Source of the DNA: Mucilaginibacter myungsuensis
Lineage (GTDB): Bacteria > Bacteroidota > Bacteroidia > Sphingobacteriales > Sphingobacteriaceae
DNA: 64,000 bases
Direction of reading: 5' to 3'
Assembly: GCF_015222005.1 (NCBI RefSeq)
Contig: NZ_JADFFL010000001.1
Location: 372,001-436,000, forward strand
Shown: piece after piece, positions 28,125-36,781 of the stretch
Layout of the letters: each line of letters opens with the position of its first letter
Position numbering within the stretch: the first letter of the stretch is position 1
Made by a program: the position numbers and the translations under genes
Notes under the pieces: model-generated
Told to the model about the DNA's origin: nothing
The model's database searches: none
What the model saw: the letters and a program-made list of their open reading frames with translations, nothing else

Positions 28125-28685
28125 ATGACCAAAGCCGAAATTGAAAAACACTTATCCGCCAGCATCGGCAAACCTAAGGTGATCGCCCTGGCCAACCAAT
28201 TGGTATTGGACGGCAATGATCTGAAGGAATTGATCGATGTGACTTTCCATAAAGACGAAGGCATCGGCTTCCGTGCGGTATGGGTTTTAGAAAATATCTT
28301 TTTAGATCATCCGGATGCTTTTCTGCCGCATATCCCCTATTTCCTGGATCGGTTTAAGGATGTAACTAATCCCGGGTGCAAAAGGCATTACTCCAAGATC
28401 ACTATGCATTTGATGGAGAAACAAGCACCGGATAATGTGAAGCAATTTGTGTCGACGCTGGAGCTTGAACCGGCCATAGAAAAATGCTTTGATTGGATGA
28501 TAGACCCCGAAGTAAAAGTAGCCGTTAAAGTTTACGCCGCCGAAGCGTTATTTGCCATGCGCAAACGCTATGATTGGATAGCGGACGAACTAAAGGCCCA
28601 ATTACAGTTTATGATGCGCGAGGGCGGCACCTTTGCCAATACAGCAGGAAAGCGCCTGTTACAAGCCTTGGCTAAAGACAAGTAA
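28125..28685 (+). CDS. HEAT-like helical repeat protein, 186 aa
   Basis: Soluble, all-helical protein conserved in style with Bacteroidota proteins that are often loosely annotated. The helical pairs resemble HEAT repeats: GFRAVWVLENIFLDHPDAF, CKRHYSKITMHLMEKQAP and VKVAVKVYAAEALFAMRKR. The long upstream extension of the frame runs antisense through the M16 gene and is rejected. The ATG at 28125 follows a good promoter. The last codons form one arm of the terminator. Function unknown. Confidence 0.78.
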   Translation: MTKAEIEKHLSASIGKPKVIALANQLVLDGNDLKELIDVTFHKDEGIGFRAVWVLENIFLDHPDAFLPHIPYFLDRFKDVTNPGCKRHYSKITMHLMEKQAPDNVKQFVSTLELEPAIEKCFDWMIDPEVKVAVKVYAAEALFAMRKRYDWIADELKAQLQFMMREGGTFANTAGKRLLQALAKDK

Positions 28686-28700
28686 CAGGCGCTTTCAACA
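28648..28700. terminator. terminator hairpin overlapping the gene end
   Basis: GAAAGCGCCTGTTAC (28648-28662) pairs perfectly with GTAACAGGCGCTTTC (28682-28696) across 19 nt. The left arm lies inside the coding sequence. Confidence 0.7.
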
Positions 28701-28716
28701 CCGGTATTTCAAACCG

Positions 28717-29064
28717 TTAATTATTTACCGGTCTGTCCGATCCGTGCAAGTTATTACTTACCTGATGGTGATGTAGTTTTGCAAGGATGGCAGAATCGCT
28801 ATCGTCGGCGTAAGTACCGTAAGCATTCACAAGCGCACCTTTTAAGTTGTATTTTTTTGATGATACCGCATAAACGATAGACATATCCGACGGATTACTT
28901 GCACCCTCAAAGCGATAAAACTCATCTATCTCAAAATCATCCGGGCCCATTTGTATGTTGGCCGATTTGTCATCTATCGTATCACCGTCTAAACTTAAGT
29001 TAGCGGAATAACCTCTCTTATTCAGGTCGTTCAAAGCGTCGACCATTGTCTCGTAGTTCTTCAT
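28717..29064 (-). CDS. small conserved hypothetical protein, 115 aa
   Basis: Soluble acidic protein with an N-terminal helix MVDALNDLNKRGYSANLSL and a central MGPDDFEIDEFYRFEGASNPSD block ending in an alpha/beta-like C-terminus. Similar small proteins in Bacteroidota are sometimes misnamed phosphoribosylpyrophosphate synthetase, but no PRPP-binding motif is present, so I leave it without function. It converges on the HEAT-like gene. Confidence 0.68.
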   Translation of the reverse strand: MKNYETMVDALNDLNKRGYSANLSLDGDTIDDKSANIQMGPDDFEIDEFYRFEGASNPSDMSIVYAVSSKKYNLKGALVNAYGTYADDSDSAILAKLHHHQVSNNLHGSDRPVNN

Positions 29065-29133
29065 GGTTTATAGGGTTGTTTGTCCCTTTATAACCACTAG
29101 TGGTAGAGAGTTGTTTTTATTTTTTAGATCAGA

Positions 29134-29213
29134 AGTCGGAAAGACCGAAATTCCTGGAGTAAAATACAGCATCCGTCTTTTGGACTTTCTGACTTACGGT
29201 CTTTCGGACTTTT
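29134..29213. repeat. octad-phased inverted arms (AGTCGGAA type)
   Basis: Left arm octamers are AGTCGGAA, AGACCGAA (29134-29149). The right arm reads GGACTTTC, TGACTTAC, GGTCTTTC, GGACTTTT (29182-29213), ending 2 bp before the stop codon of the adjacent permease gene. Confidence 0.78.
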
Positions 29214-29215
29214 CC

Positions 29216-31603
29216 TTATTCACTCCTCAAACTCTTTACCGGGTTGGCGGTAGCTGCCTTTACTGCCCTGAACCCCATGGATAACATTGCTATAATTAAA
29301 GCCGCTAACCCCGCTATACCGAACATCCACCATTGGATGTTGATATGATAGGCAAATCCCCTAAGCCACTTATGCATCAAATAAAACGATAATGGTGTTG
29401 CGATCGCAAATGAAAGTAGGATAAGCTTCACCAGATCATTAGATAACATCAAACATATCTGGCCTACTGTGGCGCCTAATATTTTGCGGATGCCGATCTC
29501 TTTAGTGCGTTGAATAGCGATCAGCGATATCAAACCCAATAATCCTAACGAACTGATCACAATAGCGATACCCGCCGCTACCCAGATCAGTTTTTGCTGC
29601 ACGCTTTCTTTTTTGTAGAGTTTCGCTATACGTTCATCTACAAATTGGTAGCTGAATACCTGATCAGGTAGTACCTGCTGATAGGTTTTCTGCAATTGAT
29701 CAATAGTGGCTTGGGTATTTGTCCCGGTCAGTTTTACAGCCATGGTTTGGTACTGAACACTATCTTCTGACACTACCGACGGATCTATCTTAGCCACCAG
29801 GGAGTTGATACTAAAATCCTTTACCACACCCACGATCACGCCTTCGTCGTCGCCGTTACTGAAACCACCAGCTAACAGTTTCTTCCCGATCACTGTTTCT
29901 TTATGCGTCCGGGTGAGCATATCAGCCATTATTTTGTTGATCAGGTATTCATGTTTACCACTCCGGATATTCCTGCCGGCAATTAGTTGCAGCCCGAAAG
30001 TTTGCTGATAACCTGCATCGCCAATGGCGTAACGGGCGGGCCATGTCTCCCACTCATGATTATTGAACCTTACGGTGCCTCCTCTATGGCTATCGCTCGA
30101 CGGCGTATTTAAACAAAAACTTACAGACCTGATACCAGGCATCTGTTTAAGGCTTTGCGTCAATTGATACTGCTGAGAAGCTGTAGTATTACCGGTAGGT
30201 ATGGTGACCACTTGGTTACGATCAAATCCCATGTCGGTATTTTTGAGGAAGTAGACCTGCATTACAATAATCAGCGTACAAACGATCAGTCCCTGGGTTA
30301 CCACATTTTGGAACACCAATAAGATCTTACGGCCGATGCCGGCAGGCAAATTCAAAACATTATTTTTAAGTGCCTGGGCCACACTCACTTTGCTTAGCAA
30401 AAAGGCGGGATAAGCGCCGGTCCCAATAATAAGTACAACCAATAATGCGGCGACACATATCGCTAAATCCGACCACGATATCACATGCAACGGCGTGTCG
30501 TTAAATAGCCAGGCATTAGCTACCGGCAGCAGACCGATGACCAGCAAGCAAGCCAATATAACAGCAATGACCGACGTAAGAGAAGCCTCCACAATAAACT
30601 GCATAAATATCTGCATAGACGAACCACCTAATACCTTACGCGTGCCTATCTCGACCGCGCGGGCCGATTGCTGTGCTACTACCATATTGATGTAATTGAT
30701 CACTGCGATAGTGATGATCAACAGACCGATCACTGTTAAATTCATCAGCAGCGACTTTTGCACTACACCCACATAACGAGTGTCAAAGTGATTGTCCTTT
30801 AAAGGTAAAAGCGGGTAGCTGAAATACTTTTCGTCCTGGCCAAATACGCGCTTCTTCTCTTTATCTAATTGAAGTTCGACCGCTGCTTGATCTGTGGCGT
30901 GCCTTAGTACTACAAATCCGGTAAAACGGCTGCCTAAATTTCCCCAATTGGTCATTATCTCCTTACCCATATTATAGCCTGGGTCAACTTTAAATAATGA
31001 TAGAAAAGAGACGTAAATTTCCGAACGCACATTGGTATTGTAAGGTGCATCGCCAATAATACCACTAACGGAAAGTGGTTGTTTGTTGATAATGATGACC
31101 TTCCCGATCGGGTCATCATTACCAAAATACTTGTGGGCTTGCTTTTCGCTCAATACAACATTCCCGGGTTTATTCAACTGGACAGGACTTCCTTTTATCC
31201 AATTAAAACGAAATATTCTGAACCAGTCGCCATCCGTAAATGAGACCGAATTTTCCTCTTTAAAACGTTTCTGCTTGGCTCCCGGGATGTTGACGATAAA
31301 ACTTTGGTCGCGTATGCAAAAGGCCGCGATATCAACCTGTGGAACTTTGCTTTTTATAAATTGATAGGTAGCATAAGAAGTACCGGGGCTAAACTCATCC
31401 TTATCCAAATGTAATTGGTTGACCATGCGGAAAGTCCGGTCACTGTAGGTATGGTATCTGTCGACGCTAAGATTGTAGGTGTTATACAGGTAAATAAATA
31501 TACAGCAACAAATGGCCAAAGCAAGGCCGCTAACATTTAAGAACGTGTAGAATTTGCGGTTAACGATATTGCGCCAGGCTATCTTTAGGTAATTTTTGAA
31601 CAT
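29216..31603 (-). CDS. FtsX/MacB-like ABC permease 1 (last of the array)
   Basis: Large two-unit permease of 795 residues. An N-terminal helix (about 21-41) precedes a periplasmic MacB-PCD domain, then FtsX helices near 285-405, a middle helix near 425-450, a second periplasmic domain, and a second FtsX core from about 675. The coupling-loop motif is present in both cores: VEIGTRKVLGGSSMQI and KEIGIRKILGATVGQI. The tail NPVKSLRSE is shared by the array. It has no ATPase of its own and presumably uses the one at 49313-49990. It is the most promoter-distal gene, so expression may be lowest if the array is one transcript. Confidence 0.9.
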   Translation of the reverse strand: MFKNYLKIAWRNIVNRKFYTFLNVSGLALAICCCIFIYLYNTYNLSVDRYHTYSDRTFRMVNQLHLDKDEFSPGTSYATYQFIKSKVPQVDIAAFCIRDQSFIVNIPGAKQKRFKEENSVSFTDGDWFRIFRFNWIKGSPVQLNKPGNVVLSEKQAHKYFGNDDPIGKVIIINKQPLSVSGIIGDAPYNTNVRSEIYVSFLSLFKVDPGYNMGKEIMTNWGNLGSRFTGFVVLRHATDQAAVELQLDKEKKRVFGQDEKYFSYPLLPLKDNHFDTRYVGVVQKSLLMNLTVIGLLIITIAVINYINMVVAQQSARAVEIGTRKVLGGSSMQIFMQFIVEASLTSVIAVILACLLVIGLLPVANAWLFNDTPLHVISWSDLAICVAALLVVLIIGTGAYPAFLLSKVSVAQALKNNVLNLPAGIGRKILLVFQNVVTQGLIVCTLIIVMQVYFLKNTDMGFDRNQVVTIPTGNTTASQQYQLTQSLKQMPGIRSVSFCLNTPSSDSHRGGTVRFNNHEWETWPARYAIGDAGYQQTFGLQLIAGRNIRSGKHEYLINKIMADMLTRTHKETVIGKKLLAGGFSNGDDEGVIVGVVKDFSINSLVAKIDPSVVSEDSVQYQTMAVKLTGTNTQATIDQLQKTYQQVLPDQVFSYQFVDERIAKLYKKESVQQKLIWVAAGIAIVISSLGLLGLISLIAIQRTKEIGIRKILGATVGQICLMLSNDLVKLILLSFAIATPLSFYLMHKWLRGFAYHINIQWWMFGIAGLAALIIAMLSMGFRAVKAATANPVKSLRSE

Positions 31604-31679
31604 ACAATAAAGATAACCCGAAACAATGGCGCGCTAAAATGCAGTACCTTGATTTAACATATTTTAGCATTTGGCATCT

Positions 31680-34148
31680 TCACTCCGACCGCAAACTCTT
31701 TACCGGATTTGCCATAGCCGCTTTCACGGTTTGCAAACCGGATGTTATGAACGCCACGATCAGCATACCTGACCCGCTCAGCGCGAATATCCACCAACTG
31801 ATCACGGTACGGTCGGCAAAGTTTTGTAGCCATTGATACGCGGCGTACCATGCTATCGGCAACACGATCACAAAGGCCAATGCTACCAGCCAAACTAATT
31901 CTTTGGTCAGCAAGCTTACGATCTGGCCAATGCTTGCGCCCAAAACCTTCCGTACCCCTATCTCTTTAACACGTTGACCCGTAGTGAATATAGCCAGTCC
32001 TAATAACCCTAAACAACTGATCAATACCGAAAGGCCGGTTGCCCAGTTCAATAAGCTCGCCGTCTGTTGTTCGCTCTGGTAGAGGTTGGCGATCGATCTA
32101 TCTACAAATTCGTACTCAAAATCGTGCCCCGGATAAACTTGTTTCCACGCTCCCTCTAAATTGGTAAATGCCCTTTGCCATTCGTCCCCACCTGCTGTTT
32201 GCGGCTTTAGTGCGATGTGAAATGTGGCATTCCAGTTTACATCGGTAGTGTGCAAGATCACCAATGGTGTTAAAGATGAACGCATCGACTCCTGCTGAAA
32301 ATCACCCACCACACCTACGATCTTCATCCGCTGGTCGCCATTAAAGTTATCGATATGCTGACCGACAACACCGTTGAGATCTTGAAAACCCATCATACGG
32401 GCATAGGTCTGGTTGACCAGCACCGCATGGTTAGTATCTGCCGGTTGTAAATTACGCCCCGCTAATAATTTGATGTGGTAGAGGTTAATGTAATTTTCAT
32501 CACCTATCTTCATCGAAACCTCGGTCTTCAATTCCTTTTTGCCGTTGTTGAAGGTGGCCTCGGTAGAGCTGGTATTCTCTGACGATGGCGCATCATGGCC
32601 CATGCTCACGATTTCCACCTGTGGCAGGCTCCTGAATTTTTGAGCTAACAACGCATTCTGCTGTGCCGTGCGATGACGGAATGGTGAGGTTATGGTAACC
32701 ACTGCGTCCTTTTTAAAACCAAGATCTTTGTGCGTAGCGTACCATATCTGCTTGCTCACCAAAATGGTAGCCATAATAAAGAACTGCGCGATCACGAATT
32801 GCGATACGGTAAGCACCCTTCGTAAAGCACCGCTACGGGTTTTACCGGTGTTACTCCTCGACTGATCTTTAAACACTGCGACCGGCTTGTAAGCCGACAA
32901 TATTAGCGCTGGATAAAACCCTGATAATAAACTCACAACAACCGTTAATGCTATCAAAAATACAATGATCGGCGCTTGAGTCAGTGAACTTATGCTGATG
33001 CCTTGCGGTATCAAGCCATCGAACAATTGCAGTACAAATGGGCATAACCCAACAGAGATAACTACAGCTAATAAGGTGACAACAAATGTCTCGCTTAGGA
33101 ATTGAAAGATAACTTGCCTGCGACTGCTACCCATCGTTTTACGGATACCGATCTCTTTAGCCCGTTGCGATGCTTGCGCCGTATTCAGGTTGATAAAGTT
33201 GATACAGGCAAGCACCAACAAAAATGCAGCGATCGACAACAGACCGTATAGCACTGGCTTGCTGCCGTGTCTGTCGGCAGTATCGATACTTAAATAGCGA
33301 TCGTTAAAATGGATATCGTTGAATGATTGAAGTGCGAATTGTTGTTTTCGTTCCTTATTCAAGGCTTCCGGCCTGTTCCTTACCAAGATGGTATTCAGTT
33401 GGCTTTCGATCTGTTCCGGACGTGATCGTGGTGATAGCTTTACAAAAAATTGTTCTTTTACGCTGGTGCCACCCCAATTATTCAGCCTCAGATCTTGGTT
33501 TAGTTCGGCGTTGGTAAGATGGGTATTGTAAGATATAAAGTCGTGAAAGGTAAGATCTGAATTTTCTTTAAAATTTTCAACAACGCCGCTGACAGAGGTC
33601 TTAATACTATCATAAATAATAGTTTTGCCGATCATATCAGCATAGGCCGTTCCCGGGAAATAGATATCGGCTTGTTTAGAAGTGATCACTACCTGGTTTG
33701 GCTCGTGCAAAGCAGTTTTAGCGGAACCTGATAACCATTTGTATTCAAATAGTTTAAAGTATCCTTCATCGGCCAGCACAACGCCTCGCTGTTCCTTAAA
33801 CTTCACAGGCTTTTCGTTGCCGCGTGTGACAAATACATCGGGCAGTAAGATGCGGTAGGTCGTTGCTATCCCCTCTAAACCGGTAACTTCGCTTTTCACT
33901 GCCGCAGGCAACGCTCCACTTACGCCTGGATTGTAAGATAGCCGCCCATCAAAACTAAAATTGGTCACCACCCGATAAATTCTGTCTACATCTTTGTGGA
34001 ACTTATCAAAAGTTAGATCGTGATAAACGATCAACCCTATCACTATCGACGCGCTGATACCAATAGACAGGCCGATCACATTGATCAGCGTGAACAACTT
34101 TTGGCGCATCAATACACGAATGGCTATTTTGAAATGATTTTTAAACAC
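31680..34148 (-). CDS. FtsX/MacB-like ABC permease 2
   Basis: At 822 residues this is the longest copy. It starts MFKNHFKIAIRVLMRQK, differing from the others where most read KIAWRNL. The two FtsX coupling loops are KEIGIRKTMGSSRRQV (mid-protein) and KEIGVRKVLGASIGQI (near 720). Between them lie a middle helix and a large periplasmic domain with an FNNGKKELKTEVSMKIGDENY stretch. The tail is MANPVKSLRSE. The 76-bp gap to permease 1 contains only a weak CTAAAAT/ATTTTAG inverted repeat. The transported substrate cannot be inferred. Confidence 0.9.
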   Translation of the reverse strand: MFKNHFKIAIRVLMRQKLFTLINVIGLSIGISASIVIGLIVYHDLTFDKFHKDVDRIYRVVTNFSFDGRLSYNPGVSGALPAAVKSEVTGLEGIATTYRILLPDVFVTRGNEKPVKFKEQRGVVLADEGYFKLFEYKWLSGSAKTALHEPNQVVITSKQADIYFPGTAYADMIGKTIIYDSIKTSVSGVVENFKENSDLTFHDFISYNTHLTNAELNQDLRLNNWGGTSVKEQFFVKLSPRSRPEQIESQLNTILVRNRPEALNKERKQQFALQSFNDIHFNDRYLSIDTADRHGSKPVLYGLLSIAAFLLVLACINFINLNTAQASQRAKEIGIRKTMGSSRRQVIFQFLSETFVVTLLAVVISVGLCPFVLQLFDGLIPQGISISSLTQAPIIVFLIALTVVVSLLSGFYPALILSAYKPVAVFKDQSRSNTGKTRSGALRRVLTVSQFVIAQFFIMATILVSKQIWYATHKDLGFKKDAVVTITSPFRHRTAQQNALLAQKFRSLPQVEIVSMGHDAPSSENTSSTEATFNNGKKELKTEVSMKIGDENYINLYHIKLLAGRNLQPADTNHAVLVNQTYARMMGFQDLNGVVGQHIDNFNGDQRMKIVGVVGDFQQESMRSSLTPLVILHTTDVNWNATFHIALKPQTAGGDEWQRAFTNLEGAWKQVYPGHDFEYEFVDRSIANLYQSEQQTASLLNWATGLSVLISCLGLLGLAIFTTGQRVKEIGVRKVLGASIGQIVSLLTKELVWLVALAFVIVLPIAWYAAYQWLQNFADRTVISWWIFALSGSGMLIVAFITSGLQTVKAAMANPVKSLRSE

Positions 34149-34159
34149 AAGCTTTATTT

Positions 34160-34252
34160 AGTTCGGAAATCGGACGACCGAGAAACCGAAATTTATTATT
34201 TTAATATTCTTCTACCTCCGGACTTTCAATCTCTCTGAATTCCGGACTTTTC
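34160..34252. repeat. octad-phased inverted arms (degenerate)
   Basis: The left arm reads AGTTCGGA, AATCGGAC, GACCGAGA, AACCGAAA (34160-34191). The right arm contains TCCGGACTTT at two places (34217 and 34241 regions). This is the most decayed pair of the AGTCCGGA group. Confidence 0.6.
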
Positions 34253-34253
34253 T

Positions 34254-36671
34254 CTACTCAGACCTTAAACTCTTAGCCGGATCTGCCAACGCTGCTTTTA
34301 TCGTTTGGAAACTGATCGTAACTAAGGCTATCAGCAATGTGATAACTGTAGCTAACGCAAAAACCCACCATTGGATATGTATCCGATAGGCAAAATCCTG
34401 TAGCCATTGCTGCATAAAGTACCAGGCTATCGGCGACGCAACTATGATTGAGATCGCCACCAAAACCAAATAGTCTTTAGATATCAAAGCGTTAATATTA
34501 GCTACACTCGCACCCAACACCTTACGGATACCTATTTCTTTAACCCGTTGCTCGGCAGTAAAACTTACTAAACCGAACAAACCAAGGCATGCCAGGAACA
34601 CCATTAACACGCTAAAACAGGTGAACAGTTGTTGTAATTTATGATCGGCTTTGTATTGGTCGTTCACTGCATCAGCTACCCAATCATACTTAAATGGTTT
34701 ATCCGGGAAGAACTTCTTAAATTCCTTATTAACAGCATTTAATATTTTTGTCTGCTGACCTGGTTTCACCCGGATCAAGATACTACCCCACGCCTGTATC
34801 TCTGTTGCATGGATAAAAGTCGGTTGTAGTTTGGTATGCAGGGATTCACCATGAAAATCTTCTACGATGCCTATCGGTACACCACCAAATTTGTACTTCT
34901 CCCCTGCCTTTAAGCCTAATAATTTAGCTGTGTATGCTGTGGTAAGCAACGGCCTTACAGCCAATTGATCTTTAGTAGCCTGACTTTGCGGATTCATAGC
35001 CGAATCGGCATTCATTACGTCAGACGGTTTAGTACGGTCGAACAAACGGCCTGTCTTCGTTTTTAAGCCCAAAACGGCCGGCAGGTCGGCATCGCCGTCA
35101 ATAAAAAAAATATTGATCTTGGTTTTAGTGCCGGGCAGATCCACCGTCTTAGACATATTACCGGGTCCGCCACTGGCCGGATACCAGCTGGTGATGCTCA
35201 CCTGTTCTACACCCGGCAGTTGGGACAGCGTTTGCTTGAAAGCACCGCCTTTGTTACCCCAGCTGTTAAATGACAGGCTCAGCAAATTATCCTTTTTAAA
35301 ACCAAGATCTTTGGTCGATACAAAATTCAACTGGGTATGTACTACAATGCTTACGATGATGATAGTAGCCGTTATAGCGAACTGCCCTACTACCAAAGCT
35401 TTCTTCAGGTAACTTAATTGAGTACGGCTGGTCAATTTGTCTTTTAGTATCGCTATCGGTTTTGGCCGCGATAAATACCAGGCAGGATACAGCCCCGTCA
35501 ACAGACTGATCAGCAACACGATACCGATGATTCCGAATAGATAGCCGCCACTTTGCATGTTCAGCACCAATTCGTGGCCGAGGTAAGCTTCGACCGGTTT
35601 AATGAAAAGAGGATATAGAACCATTGCTATACCGAGCGCGATCACAAAAAAGATAACCGACTCGGATAAGAACCTGATCACCAGTTGCATTTTCTCGGCT
35701 CCCAAGACCTTACGGATGCCGGTCTCCTTTGCACGGTTAAACACCCTCGAAACGGTCAGGTTCACAAAGTTGATGCAAGCAATGATCAGTAACAGAGCAG
35801 CCACCACCGCAAATATGTAAACGTTACGGATGTTGCCTGCCACTTTTTGGTAACCATCTAACTGAGATGACTTTAAATAAATATCCTTAAATGGCTGAAA
35901 TTGATATACATAATCCGGCTTACCATCGAAGTATTTGCTATACCATTGGTTCATTTTTTTTGTGAAAGCAGCCGCATCTGTACCGGGCTTCAGCATAATA
36001 TATCCCGGTAAAAAGGTAGCGTAACCATCCTTCGGCACTACGTTATCCTGAGCGCGATATTGGCTAAGTGTGATGATATCCGACCGCAAGTGGCTATTCT
36101 GGGGGATGCTCTTGATCACGCCGGTCACCACATACTCCTGCACATCTCCAAAAGTTGGCACATTTTTAATAACCTTGCCTATTGGATCCTGGCCCGGGAA
36201 ATATTGATCGCGTACCTTCTCGGTGATCACCAAATTACCTTTACCCGCAACAAATTTCCGCGGATCGCCTTGTAAGATGTCAAAATTCAGCACATCCCAA
36301 ACGGTCGGCTCCGCATCAAGGGCTATAAACTCTACGCCATCATCGGCACTGCCTAATTTTAAGCGCTCTTTGTGGGTCGACATGCGGCAGTAATTCTCAA
36401 CTTCTGGCAGCTCACGCTTTAAAGTTGGCCCTATGCCTGCATAACCTACGGACATAGGCGCACGGTCCTTAACCTGCGTGCTGGAACATAATATCCGGTA
36501 CACATTGTCACCCTTGCTCCATTGCCTATCGTACGATAATTCGTCGAATACCACCGTCGCAACTATTAGGCAAGCTGTTAAACCGATACTGAGACCTGCA
36601 ATATTAATGAACGAATAAGCCTTATGCTTTAGCAGGCTGCGCCAGGCGATCTTTATGTAGTTTTTTATCAT
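34254..36671 (-). CDS. FtsX/MacB-like ABC permease 3
   Basis: This 805-residue paralogue starts MIKNYIKIAWRSLLKHKAYSF. Its coupling loops are KETGIRKVLGAEKMQL in the first FtsX core and KEIGIRKVLGASVANI in the second. The periplasmic part is rich in Gly/Pro (TSWYPASGGPGNMSKTVDLPG) and differs strongly from its neighbours there, while the membrane cores stay alike, as expected if the periplasmic domains define partner or substrate. The tail is DPAKSLRSE. Neighbouring permease gaps carry the octad repeats. Confidence 0.9.
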   Translation of the reverse strand: MIKNYIKIAWRSLLKHKAYSFINIAGLSIGLTACLIVATVVFDELSYDRQWSKGDNVYRILCSSTQVKDRAPMSVGYAGIGPTLKRELPEVENYCRMSTHKERLKLGSADDGVEFIALDAEPTVWDVLNFDILQGDPRKFVAGKGNLVITEKVRDQYFPGQDPIGKVIKNVPTFGDVQEYVVTGVIKSIPQNSHLRSDIITLSQYRAQDNVVPKDGYATFLPGYIMLKPGTDAAAFTKKMNQWYSKYFDGKPDYVYQFQPFKDIYLKSSQLDGYQKVAGNIRNVYIFAVVAALLLIIACINFVNLTVSRVFNRAKETGIRKVLGAEKMQLVIRFLSESVIFFVIALGIAMVLYPLFIKPVEAYLGHELVLNMQSGGYLFGIIGIVLLISLLTGLYPAWYLSRPKPIAILKDKLTSRTQLSYLKKALVVGQFAITATIIIVSIVVHTQLNFVSTKDLGFKKDNLLSLSFNSWGNKGGAFKQTLSQLPGVEQVSITSWYPASGGPGNMSKTVDLPGTKTKINIFFIDGDADLPAVLGLKTKTGRLFDRTKPSDVMNADSAMNPQSQATKDQLAVRPLLTTAYTAKLLGLKAGEKYKFGGVPIGIVEDFHGESLHTKLQPTFIHATEIQAWGSILIRVKPGQQTKILNAVNKEFKKFFPDKPFKYDWVADAVNDQYKADHKLQQLFTCFSVLMVFLACLGLFGLVSFTAEQRVKEIGIRKVLGASVANINALISKDYLVLVAISIIVASPIAWYFMQQWLQDFAYRIHIQWWVFALATVITLLIALVTISFQTIKAALADPAKSLRSE

Positions 36672-36682
36672 GATATTTTGTT

Positions 36683-36778
36683 AGTCCGGAAGTCGAAAAG
36701 ACCGAAAGTCCGGAAGCTATTTCTTAAGTTTTACTTTTTACTTCCGGACTTTCCAACTTATGCGGACTTCCGGACTTC
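36683..36778. repeat. octad-phased inverted arms (AGTCCGGA type)
   Basis: Left arm: AGTCCGGA, AGTCGAAA, AGACCGAA, AGTCCGGA (36683-36714). Right arm: TCCGGACT, TTCCAACT, then TATGCGGACT and TCCGGACT (36743-36776). The outer units are perfectly complementary. Confidence 0.82.
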
Positions 36779-36781
36779 TTT